Source: Actinomycetota bacterium
GTDB lineage: Bacteria; Actinomycetota; Acidimicrobiia; Acidimicrobiales; JACDEA01
Direction of reading: 5' to 3'
Assembly: GCA_013816725.1 (NCBI GenBank)
Contig: JACDEA010000138.1
Location: 1 to 6,282 of the forward strand
Length of the DNA stretch: 6,282 nucleotides
Shown here piece by piece: positions 1 to 5,381 of the stretch. The translations under genes were made by a program, and so were the position numbers. How positions within the stretch are numbered: position 1 is the stretch's first letter; each line of letters begins with the position of its first letter. The notes beneath the pieces were generated by a model. That model was not told the origin of the DNA. It made no database searches and was given only the letters and a program-made list of their open reading frames with translations.

Positions 1-1374
1 CCACAGCTCGCGGTAGAGGCCGGCCCGCTTGATCTCCTCGGTGACGATGGCGTCGGCGGCGCGCAGCACGTCGAGGCGGTCGCGAGTGACGGTGCCGACG
101 ATCCGCACCGCCAGACCGGGACCCGGAAATGGCTGCCGCCACACGATCTCCTCGGGCAGGCCCAGCTCCTCGCCCATCGCCCGCACCTCGTCCTTGAAAA
201 GGTTGCGGAGTGGCTCCACCAACTCGAAGTTCATGTCATCGGGCAGGCCGCCGACGTTGTGGTGGCTCTTTATCTTCGCCGCGTCCTTCGTGCCGCTCTC
301 GATGATGTCGGGATAGAGCGTGCCCTGCACGAGAAAACGTGCATCCTCGATCACCCGGGGGCTGCGCACCCCCACCCCATCGTCGTCCGGCTCGCTGGCG
401 CTCGCTCGGCCGAACTCCGTTGCCACCTCTTCGAACACGCGGATAAACGTCTCGCCGATCGTCTTGCGCTTCTTCTCCGGATCGATGACGTCGTCCAACG
501 CGTCGATGAAACGGTCGGCCGCCTTCACGTGCACGAGGTCGACCTTGAACTGGCGGCGGAAGGTTTCCTCGACCTGGTCGGCCTCGCCGGCGCGCATCAT
601 GCCGGTATCAACAAACACACAGGTGAGCTGGTCGCCCACCGCCTTGTGTACCAGGGCGGCGGCCACCGCCGAGTCGACCCCGCCCGACAATCCGCAGATC
701 ACCTTCTCCTTGCCGACCTGGGCGCGAATCGCGTCGACCGATTGCTCGATGATCGACGTCATCGTCCACGCCGGGCGGCACTCGGCCACGTCGTAGAGCC
801 AGTACTTCAGGATCTCCTGGCCCCTCGCCGTATGCGCGACCTCAGGGTGGAACTGCACGCCGTAGATGCGGCGCTCGCGATCCTCCAGCGCGGCGACCGG
901 CACTTCGTCGGTGCGGGCGGTCACGTCGAAGCCCTCCGGCGCGGCGACGATGGAATCGAAATGGCTCATCCACACGTCCTGCTTCATCGGCAGGCCCTTG
1001 AACAGCACGGACGGCCCGACGACTTCGAGCGCGGTGCGCCCGTACTCGCCCTTGCCGGTGCGGGCGACCTCGCCGCCGAGTTGAAGGGCGACGAGCTGCG
1101 CGCCGTAACAGATGCCGAACACGGGCACGCCGGTGGCGTACACGCCGGGGTCTATGGCCGGCGCGCCCTCCACGTGGACCGACGCCGGCCCGCCGCTGAG
1201 GATGATGCCCTTCGGGTTCTTCGCCAGCATCTGCTCGATCGGCATGTCGTGCGGCACGATCTCGCTGTAGACGTGGGCTTCCCGCACCCGGCGGGCGATC
1301 AGTTGCGCGTACTGCGCCCCGAAGTCGACGACCAGAACGGTGTCGAACGCTTCATCGTCGGAGGCGGTGGTCAG
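1..1374 (-). CDS. guaA: GMP synthase (glutamine-hydrolysing), 3' end outside window
   Basis: GuaA converts XMP to GMP in the cytosol, using ATP and ammonia channelled from glutamine. 458 codons are visible, and the C-terminal dimerisation region (roughly the last 80 residues) lies beyond base 1. The N-terminal class I glutamine amidotransferase domain (about 10-190) has the DFGAQY start, nucleophile Cys89 in FGICYG, and His176/Glu178 in QFHPE. The ATP-pyrophosphatase domain follows, with the P-loop SGGVDS at 230-235, then QGTLYPDIIES, KSHHNVGGLP and PFPGPGLAVR, all standard GuaA signatures. No ATG, GTG or TTG lies in frame near the expected start. The best start is CTG at 1374-1372, which overlaps the guaB3 TGA by 2 nt and suggests translational coupling. 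The only upstream alternative, a GTG at 1485, would overlap guaB3 by over 100 nt. About 20 unusual residues (321-342) lie between a conserved helix and the QGTLYPD strand. The family call is certain; the start codon is not. Confidence 0.97.
   Translation of the reverse strand, partial: MTTASDDEAFDTVLVVDFGAQYAQLIARRVREAHVYSEIVPHDMPIEQMLAKNPKGIILSGGPASVHVEGAPAIDPGVYATGVPVFGICYGAQLVALQLGGEVARTGKGEYGRTALEVVGPSVLFKGLPMKQDVWMSHFDSIVAAPEGFDVTARTDEVPVAALEDRERRIYGVQFHPEVAHTARGQEILKYWLYDVAECRPAWTMTSIIEQSVDAIRAQVGKEKVICGLSGGVDSAVAAALVHKAVGDQLTCVFVDTGMMRAGEADQVEETFRRQFKVDLVHVKAADRFIDALDDVIDPEKKRKTIGETFIRVFEEVATEFGRASASEPDDDGVGVRSPRVIEDARFLVQGTLYPDIIESGTKDAAKIKSHHNVGGLPDDMNFELVEPLRNLFKDEVRAMGEELGLPEEIVWRQPFPGPGLAVRIVGTVTRDRLDVLRAADAIVTEEIKRAGLYRELW
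351..414 (-). repeat. Low-complexity in-frame insertion within guaA
   Basis: Residues about 321-342 of GuaA read FGRASASEPDDDGVGVRSP plus a few more, between FEEVATE and EDARFLVQ. E. coli GuaA, as I recall it, passes directly from this helix to the strand. At DNA level the stretch carries a 7-bp direct repeat (gctcgct at 390-396 and 400-406, 10-bp period), G/C-run asymmetry, and a GGGGG/CCCCC inverted repeat (357-361 and 369-373, 7-nt loop). It may be a mini-repeat element that invaded the gene or a lineage-specific surface loop. Other actinobacterial GuaA proteins also vary in length here, so the boundaries are approximate. Confidence 0.45.
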
Positions 1375-2534
1375 GACCCCATGCCTATGTGCTGCTCGCG
1401 CTGGAGGGCCTTGCCTTCGGTCTGCAGCGCGGGGGCCACCATGACCTCGGCCTTCTGGAACTCCTTCACCGTCTCGTAGCCGCACGTGGCCATCGACGTA
1501 CGAAGGCCGCCGAACAGGTTGAGCCGTCCGTCGTTCTCGTGAGCGGGCCCGACGAGGATTTCCTTCAGGCTGCCGCGGATCGACGTCTTGATCCGAGCAC
1601 CGCGCGGCAAGGTGGGATGGAACGTGGCCATGCCCCAGTGGTAGCCCTTGCCGGGCGCTTCGTGAGCCGACGTGAGCGGCGAGCCGATCATCACCGCGTC
1701 GGCGCCGCAGGCGATGGCCTTGGCAATGTCACCGCCGGTGGACATGCCCCCGTCGGCGATGACCTGCACGTACACGCCGGTCTCGTCGAGGTGACGCATG
1801 CGGGCGCCGGCGGCGTCGGCGATAGCCGTGGCCTGGGGAACGCCGATACCCAGCACGCCGCGCGTGGTGCAGGCGTGGCCAGGACCCACCCCCACGAGGA
1901 CGCCGACGGCGCCGGTGCGCATGAGGTGCAGCGCCGCTTGGTACGAGGCGCACCCGCCCACGATGATCGGGATCTCGAACTCGCGGATGAAGCGCTTCAG
2001 GTTGAGCGGCTCGACGGTCTTGGAGACGTGCTCGGCGCTCACGACCGTGCCCTGGATCACGAGCAGGTCGAGCTCGGCTTCGAGCACAGCCTTGGCGTAG
2101 GCCTCGGTGCGCTGCGGCGTGATCGAGGCGCAGGACACGACCCCGGCGTCTTTGATCTCACGGATGCGCTTGGTGACCAGCTCAGGCTTCACCGGCTCGG
2201 AGTAGATCTGCTGCATCCGGGCGGTGGCCTTGTCGTTGTCGAGCTGGGAGATCTCGTCGAACAGTGACTCGGGGTCGTCATAACGGGTCCACAGGCCCTC
2301 GAGGTTGAGGACGGCCAGGCCGCCCAGGCGCCCGATCTCGATAGCGGTTGCGGGACTCACCACCCCGTCCATCGCCGCGGCCAGCAACGGCAGGTCGAAC
2401 TTGAACGCGTCGATGTCCCAGGAGATGTCGACGTCCTCCGGGTCGCGGGTGCGGCGGCTCGGGACGATCGCGATGTCGTCGAACCCGTAGGCCCGCCTGC
2501 CCGACTTGCCGATGCCGATCTCGACCTCAGCCAT
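1371..2534 (-). CDS. guaB3: GuaB3-family IMP dehydrogenase-related protein
   Basis: This 387-aa protein has a single IMPDH/GMP-reductase TIM barrel. It carries the N-terminal YGFDDIAIVPSRRT, catalytic-loop Cys222 in VGPGHACTTRGVLGIG, phosphate-binding DGG at 261-263, GADAVMIGSP, and FGGLRTSMATCGYETVKEF near the C terminus. The two CBS domains of classical GuaB are absent, since the barrel runs through without the insert of about 120 residues. This and the C-terminal EVMVAPALQTEGK tail are typical of GuaB3. Family members have been linked to NAD-dependent oxidation of IMP to XMP; that function here is inferred from the family and from position directly ahead of guaA. I chose the ATG at 2534 (MAEVEIGIG), preceded by purine-rich GGAGAAGGGAAG, over an ATG nine codons upstream that would include this ribosome-binding site. 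The TGA overlaps the probable CTG start of guaA. Confidence 0.93.
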   Translation of the reverse strand: MAEVEIGIGKSGRRAYGFDDIAIVPSRRTRDPEDVDISWDIDAFKFDLPLLAAAMDGVVSPATAIEIGRLGGLAVLNLEGLWTRYDDPESLFDEISQLDNDKATARMQQIYSEPVKPELVTKRIREIKDAGVVSCASITPQRTEAYAKAVLEAELDLLVIQGTVVSAEHVSKTVEPLNLKRFIREFEIPIIVGGCASYQAALHLMRTGAVGVLVGVGPGHACTTRGVLGIGVPQATAIADAAGARMRHLDETGVYVQVIADGGMSTGGDIAKAIACGADAVMIGSPLTSAHEAPGKGYHWGMATFHPTLPRGARIKTSIRGSLKEILVGPAHENDGRLNLFGGLRTSMATCGYETVKEFQKAEVMVAPALQTEGKALQREQHIGMGS

Positions 2535-2545
2535 GTGCTTCCCTT

Positions 2546-2549
2546 CTCC
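2546..2549 (-). promoter_or_regulatory. Ribosome-binding site of guaB3
   Basis: GGAG, followed by the purine run AAGGGAAG, ends 11 nt ahead of the ATG at 2534. It supports that start over the upstream in-frame ATG at 2561. Confidence 0.6.
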
Positions 2550-2564
2550 AAGAGGAAGCAACCG

Positions 2565-2590
2565 AGTGTACCCGGCCCGCAGACCTACAA
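2565..2590 (-). promoter_or_regulatory. Possible promoter ahead of guaB3
   Basis: The 93-nt gap before guaB3 is the longest in the minus-strand block. It holds TACACT (2570-2565) as a -10-like hexamer about 30 nt before the ATG. A weak TTGTAG (2590-2585) lies upstream with a short 14-nt spacer. The spacing is poor, so only the -10 is moderately convincing. A promoter here would let the gua genes be expressed apart from the upstream run. Confidence 0.25.
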
Positions 2591-2627
2591 GGCGATGGCC
2601 GACGCAGCCCGACGGTCCTTTCCGGCG

Positions 2628-3011
2628 TCACCCGCGCAGGGAGCGGAGCACCTGTTTGGCGACGGCCGAACTCATTTCGTAGGCCGCGGCCTTGCGGGCG
2701 TTGTCGATGCGCTTGAGGACGCCGCCCTCCGCGTCGCTCAGCGCGTCGAGGCCGGCGACGAGCGACTTCTTGTTGCGGTCCGTGGCCTCGTAGCCCATGC
2801 GGGTGAGAGCCTTCATCAACTCGCTCTCGCGGATCGGGGCGGGCGACGCCTGCGCGATGACCGTGAGGGCGTCCTTGGTGAGTTCCGACGCCCGTTCGAC
2901 GGCGGCGACCGCTGTCAGCGCATCCTCCGGCGCGTCCAACGACGCCAGCCAGCGGCGCACCTTCCCGACTATCTCAGCGTGGGTTTCACCTTCGAAGCTC
3001 AGCGTGGGCAT
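2628..3011 (-). CDS. Uncharacterised 127-aa protein
   Basis: I do not recognise this family. The soluble 127-residue protein starts MPTLSFEGETHAEIVGKVRRWLASLD and is mostly helical by composition. Residues about 55-105 (APIRESELMKALTRMGYEAT, then NKKSLVAGLDAL and GVLKRID) have the spacing of a helix-turn-helix followed by a wing, the look of a winged-helix fold; this is a weak structural guess. No signal peptide, membrane segment or catalytic motif is visible. The ATG at 3011 comes 6 nt after the GNAT stop with no good Shine-Dalgarno, which suggests coupled translation. Codon use is GC-rich like its neighbours, so it looks like a real gene. It sits between GNAT and guaB3 but its role is unknown. 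Confidence 0.8.
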   Translation of the reverse strand: MPTLSFEGETHAEIVGKVRRWLASLDAPEDALTAVAAVERASELTKDALTVIAQASPAPIRESELMKALTRMGYEATDRNKKSLVAGLDALSDAEGGVLKRIDNARKAAAYEMSSAVAKQVLRSLRG

Positions 3012-3017
3012 GCCGGT

Positions 3018-3548
3018 TCAAACTACCGCGAGCGGTTTCTCCAGCACGACGAACTCGAGGTCGTCGACCTTGGGCACTCCAAAGCGCTCGTCGCCGTACG
3101 GGAACGGCTCGGTCTCCCCCGTGGGCCGATAGCCGAGCCGCTCGTACCAGGCGATCAGCTCGGAACGGTGGCGGATCACGGTCATGCGGGCGCGTGACGC
3201 GTCCAGCTCGACGATGGCGCGACGCTCGGCTTCGGCCACGAGCGCCCTACCGATGCCGCCGGCCTGCATCGCTGGTCGCACCGAGATCATCCCGAGGTAT
3301 GCCGTCTCGTCGTCGTGTCGCTCGAGCTGGCAGCACGCAACGACCTCGCCGTCGGACTCGGCGACCAACAGCATGCCGGTGGGGCTGGCAGCGACGCCGA
3401 TGAGGGTGGCGGCGTCGGTGCGCTGCCCGTCGAACAGGTCGGCCTCGGTCGTCCACCCACGTCGGCTGACCTCACCGCGGAACGCCGACTGAACCAGCGC
3501 GTCGACAATGGGTATGTCGTCGAGCAGCGCGGCGCGGAACGAGAGCAC
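3018..3548 (-). CDS. GNAT-family N-acetyltransferase
   Basis: This 176-aa cytosolic protein probably transfers an acetyl group from acetyl-CoA to an unidentified amine or protein N-terminus. The GNAT order is visible: an N-terminal strand-helix (VLSFRAALLDDIPIVDALV), a central hairpin (MLLVAESDGEVVACCQLE), then motif A with strand LGMISV at 85-90 and the acetyl-CoA pyrophosphate loop QAGGIG at 95-100 leading into a helix. Motif B follows (LIAWYERLGYRPTGETEPFP, 131-150). Length matches single-domain GNATs. The start is GTG at 3548, with GGAG at 3557-3554 and 2 nt after the membrane-protein stop. An ATG much further upstream (3743) is in frame, but it would lie inside the neighbouring gene and add an Arg-rich, non-protein-like stretch. 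Substrate cannot be predicted. Confidence 0.92.
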   Translation of the reverse strand: MLSFRAALLDDIPIVDALVQSAFRGEVSRRGWTTEADLFDGQRTDAATLIGVAASPTGMLLVAESDGEVVACCQLERHDDETAYLGMISVRPAMQAGGIGRALVAEAERRAIVELDASRARMTVIRHRSELIAWYERLGYRPTGETEPFPYGDERFGVPKVDDLEFVVLEKPLAVV

Positions 3549-3550
3549 GC

Positions 3551-3907
3551 CTACTCCGGGAGGATCATCGCGGCGGCCCGACGGTCCGGCGAAACGCGGA
3601 CGTCGAGGGTCATCCCCTCGGATAACTCGCCCACGACGTGTCGCGGCACCGACTGTGTGAAGTCGAGACGCTCGCCGGCCACGAGAACGACGAACGCCAC
3701 CATCGGCCGCCCGTCGAGCAGGAACGGGCCCTTGTTCTTCCACGACACCAGCTCGCCGCTTACCGGTTCACCGTGTTCGAGCAGCCACGACGTCCGGTAT
3801 TCCGGTGGCAGATCCGGGCTGCGGCGGACGACGATCGCAACCACGATCGGCGTCACGACGAGTGGAAGCACCACGAACAGCAGCAGCAGCGCGGCGGGCT
3901 GGCTCAT
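3551..3907 (-). CDS. Single-pass membrane protein, unknown function
   Basis: This 118-aa protein has one hydrophobic segment at about residues 5-27 (AALLLLFVVLPLVVTPIVVAI), closed by RR at 28-29. By the positive-inside rule the remainder would be cytoplasmic. The C-terminal part (about 35-118) is strand-rich: HGEPVSGELVSWKNKGPFLLDGR is followed by MVAFVVLV, DFTQSVP and DVRVSPDRRAAAMILP. This resembles a small beta-barrel-like membrane-anchored domain of the DUF3592 sort, but I cannot assign a family. The ATG overlaps the NUDIX TGA in ATGA, a common sign of coupled translation. Four consecutive CTG codons in the membrane segment are ordinary leucine coding. Confidence 0.82.
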   Translation of the reverse strand: MSQPAALLLLFVVLPLVVTPIVVAIVVRRSPDLPPEYRTSWLLEHGEPVSGELVSWKNKGPFLLDGRPMVAFVVLVAGERLDFTQSVPRHVVGELSEGMTLDVRVSPDRRAAAMILPE

Positions 3908-4488
3908 GTGAGCGCGACGAGTTCGAGCAGCTCGTAGAGCATGCGGGCCGTAGCCCCCCAGATCGTGTCGTCAGGCAAATCAAAGAAGTACATCGGCCGG
4001 TCGGGTTGGCCGTTCCACTGCCAGCGCTCCTCGCGAAACACGCCCCCGGCCATCAGCTCGGCCAGCGACACATCGAAGGCCAGTTCCACCTCGTCGGGGT
4101 TGGGCTTCAACTCTGGACGGGTCAGCAACACGCCGACGAACGGGGTGATCGCGGCGCGCGACCCGACGGTGGCCAACGGCGACAACTCACCGACGATCTG
4201 CACCGTCGACGGATCGAGGCCGATTTCCTCAGTCGCCTCGCGCAGTGCGGCGGAGAGCGCGTCCTCGTCCTCGTCGAGGCGCCCACCGGGGAAGCTGACT
4301 TCGCCGGTGTGCGACCGCAGGTGCGCGGCGCGGCGCGTGAGGATCACGCGCGCCTCGCCGTCCTCCTCGAACAACGCGGCGAGTACCGCAGCCTGACTTG
4401 AATCGCCGGCAGGCTCCGCAGCCGGCCACGGCCAAGGCTCAGACGGACCCTCCTTGGCCATCGCTGCCCGAACTCGCTCGAGCGTCAC
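3904..4488 (-). CDS. NUDIX hydrolase, CoA pyrophosphatase type
   Basis: A 194-aa cytosolic hydrolase. The Nudix box is perfect: G69, five residues, E75, seven residues, then REATEEIGL (83-91), whose glutamates bind the catalytic metals. Just before it, ILTRRAAHLRSHTGEVSFPG (49-68) matches the UPF0035 signature that marks the CoA-pyrophosphatase (NudL/YeaB-like) subgroup, which cleaves CoA to phosphopantetheine and 3',5'-ADP. Substrate is therefore a family inference. The C-terminal part (WQWNGQPDRPMYFFD then IWGATARMLYELL) is also typical. The start is GTG at 4488. The same frame stays open upstream with coding-like composition but has no ATG, GTG or TTG nearby, so the true start could be noncanonical and further out. 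The stop overlaps the start of the membrane protein by 4 nt. Confidence 0.93.
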   Translation of the reverse strand: MTLERVRAAMAKEGPSEPWPWPAAEPAGDSSQAAVLAALFEEDGEARVILTRRAAHLRSHTGEVSFPGGRLDEDEDALSAALREATEEIGLDPSTVQIVGELSPLATVGSRAAITPFVGVLLTRPELKPNPDEVELAFDVSLAELMAGGVFREERWQWNGQPDRPMYFFDLPDDTIWGATARMLYELLELVALT

Positions 4489-4546
4489 CGCCCGCCGCTG
4501 GGCCGCGGGTAGCGCCGCCCACGACGCCGGCGGCCCCGGGCGGGCG

Positions 4547-4741
4547 TCAGGCGGACGCGGTATCCGCTGGCGACCCGGCAGCGTCTTGCCTCTCCGGCGC
4601 CATGCACGCCGCCTCCAGGAACTCGCGCATCCCGCCCCGCTTGAGGCCCTTGACCAAGTCGCCCGGATTGACGTTTCCCTTCTCCCACTCCATCCACTGC
4701 GCGAGGAGCTTGACGGGATCGGTCGCGGGATGTTCGGCCAT
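4547..4741 (-). CDS. Small uncharacterised protein, 64 aa
   Basis: The short protein starts MAEHPATDPVKLLAQWMEWE and continues GNVNPGDLVKGLKRGGMREFLEAACMA. The pattern is two amphipathic helices joined by a turn, then a disordered Ala/Ser/Pro tail. I do not assign a function. No membrane segment is present. It looks real because codon choice is consistent and acidic, basic and aromatic residues are balanced, whereas the overlapping minus-strand frame (4485-4751) is Arg/Gly-rich noise. It is the first gene of the minus-strand run, 58 nt ahead of the NUDIX gene. Its ATG lies 13 bp from the start of the divergent DUF3052 gene. No convincing Shine-Dalgarno is present, so translation may be leaderless. 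Confidence 0.72.
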   Translation of the reverse strand: MAEHPATDPVKLLAQWMEWEKGNVNPGDLVKGLKRGGMREFLEAACMAPERQDAAGSPADTASA

Positions 4742-4749
4742 GATTCTTC

Positions 4750-4755
4750 ACTCTA
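4750..4755 (-). promoter_or_regulatory. Possible -10 element for the 64-aa gene
   Basis: TAGAGT on the minus strand fits the TAnnnT pattern. It ends 8 nt before the ATG at 4741, which would give a leaderless or nearly leaderless transcript. No good -35 is seen. The hexamer overlaps the first base of the divergent gene's ATG. Confidence 0.3.
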
Positions 4756-5063
4756 TGGCCGGTTACAGCGGTACTCCGCTCCTCCAGAAGCTCGGCGTCA
4801 AGCCCGGCGCCGAGGTGATCGTGTTCTTCACGTCGGAGCGCGCCGATCTCGAGCGTCGCATCGACGCGCTGGGCAAGGCGATCTTCCCCGACGGGTCGCT
4901 TTGGGTTAGCTGGCCGAAGAAGGCCAGCAAGCTGCCGACGGATATAACCGAGGACGTGATCCGCGAGGTCGTCCTCCCACTCGGGCTCGTCGACGTCAAG
5001 GTGTGCGCGGTCGACGAGGCATGGTCGGGCCTCAAGATCATGTGGCGGAAGGAGAAACGCTGA
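4755..5063 (+). CDS. DUF3052 family protein, shortened
   Basis: A 102-aa soluble protein of unknown function. It begins MAGYSGTPLLQKLGVKPG and ends with the conserved block LWVSWPKKASKLPTDITEDV, VLPLGLVDVKVCAVDEAWSG, typical of actinobacterial DUF3052. From memory, family members run to about 125-160 residues and have a strand-loop segment between KPG and the VVVFFT strand. Here KPGAEVIVFFT joins them directly, so about 30 residues seem missing while the frame is intact. I chose ATG 4755 because MAGYSGTPL is the usual family N-terminus. ATG 4740 is in frame and would add five residues. Neither has a good Shine-Dalgarno. It is the only clear plus-strand gene and converges on the tautomerase gene. 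Confidence 0.88.
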   Translation: MAGYSGTPLLQKLGVKPGAEVIVFFTSERADLERRIDALGKAIFPDGSLWVSWPKKASKLPTDITEDVIREVVLPLGLVDVKVCAVDEAWSGLKIMWRKEKR

Positions 5064-5084
5064 TGGCGATGCAACTGCCAGACA

Positions 5085-5103
5085 GTTCGGGCGACCGCCG
5101 AAC
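5085..5103. terminator. Weak hairpin between convergent genes
   Basis: The 42-nt gap between two converging stop codons holds a 6-bp inverted repeat (GTTCGG at 5085-5090, CCGAAC at 5098-5103, 7-nt loop). An overlapping 5-bp one (AACTG at 5073-5077, CAGTT at 5083-5087) lies beside it. No T-tract follows on either strand. It may act as a bidirectional terminator, but short stems like these are common by chance at this GC content. Confidence 0.3.
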
Positions 5104-5105
5104 CG

Positions 5106-5336
5106 CTAGACGGCGGCGGGTACCGAGCCCAAGAGTTGCTTGACCCCGTCGGTGGTGAGCGCGTCGCCACCGATGACGAGCTGGCCGCTGCGAATGTCGT
5201 CGATCAGGACCCACGTGGCGCCGCGGATCGGCTCGCCGATGACGCGCACGAGCGTCTCGGTGATCCCTTCGGCGATCGTCTGCTTCTGCTCGGGGGTGAG
5301 GACGTCTTCCATGAGGCGGACATTGATGTACGGCAT
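5106..5336 (-). CDS. 4-oxalocrotonate tautomerase-like protein
   Basis: This 76-aa protein has the small tautomerase (beta-alpha-beta) fold. It starts MPYINVRLMEDVLTPEQKQT, and Pro2 becomes the N-terminal catalytic base once Met is removed. The second half, TWVLIDDIRSGQLVIGG, matches the second strand and IGG turn of 4-OT. By alignment to Pseudomonas 4-OT, the positions of Arg11, Arg39 and Phe50 appear to hold Val, Trp and Leu. The Pro is kept but the carboxylate-binding arginines are not, so classical 4-oxalocrotonate activity is unlikely and the substrate is unknown. Small tautomerases work as hexamers or similar oligomers. The start is supported by a strong AAGGAG 7 nt upstream. It lies 45 nt after the DinB-like gene and probably shares its transcript. 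Confidence 0.9.
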   Translation of the reverse strand: MPYINVRLMEDVLTPEQKQTIAEGITETLVRVIGEPIRGATWVLIDDIRSGQLVIGGDALTTDGVKQLLGSVPAAV

Positions 5337-5343
5337 GTGCTTT

Positions 5344-5349
5344 CTCCTT
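5344..5349 (-). promoter_or_regulatory. Strong ribosome-binding site of the tautomerase gene
   Basis: AAGGAG lies 7 nt before the ATG at 5336, the best Shine-Dalgarno in the window. It sits in a CA-rich, nearly G-free leader that should be unstructured, so this gene may be translated more strongly than its neighbours. Confidence 0.75.
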
Positions 5350-5381
5350 GTTTGTTGAGTTGCGTGCTTGTTGTTGGTTGG

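Noticed and set aside
259..1479. A 406-codon open frame on the plus strand
   Set aside because: It lies entirely antisense to guaA and the end of guaB3, is rich in Arg, His, Asp and Leu without any recognisable domain, and is what a GC-rich coding strand produces in the opposite frame.
1389..2267. A 292-codon open frame on the plus strand
   Set aside because: It is antisense to guaB3, with Gly/His/Arg-rich low-complexity composition and no family signature.
3549..3743. N-terminal extension of the GNAT protein to an upstream ATG
   Set aside because: The extension overlaps the membrane-protein gene in another frame and is Arg/Gly-rich. The GTG at 3548 has a Shine-Dalgarno and gives the normal GNAT length.
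3876..3892. Short CAG/CTG repeat
   Set aside because: It encodes consecutive leucines in the membrane segment, and four codons are not evidence of a functional repeat.
3805..4401. A 198-codon plus-strand frame opposite the NUDIX gene
   Set aside because: It is antisense to a gene with a perfect Nudix box and has no domain of its own.
4485..4751. An 88-codon minus-strand frame overlapping the 64-aa gene
   Set aside because: Its product is Arg/Gly-rich and unlike a folded protein, while the 64-aa frame has normal composition.
5063..5143. A 26-codon frame whose ATG overlaps the DUF3052 stop (TGATG)
   Set aside because: The peptide is Arg-rich, has no Shine-Dalgarno of its own and runs into the convergent tautomerase gene, so it is most likely chance.
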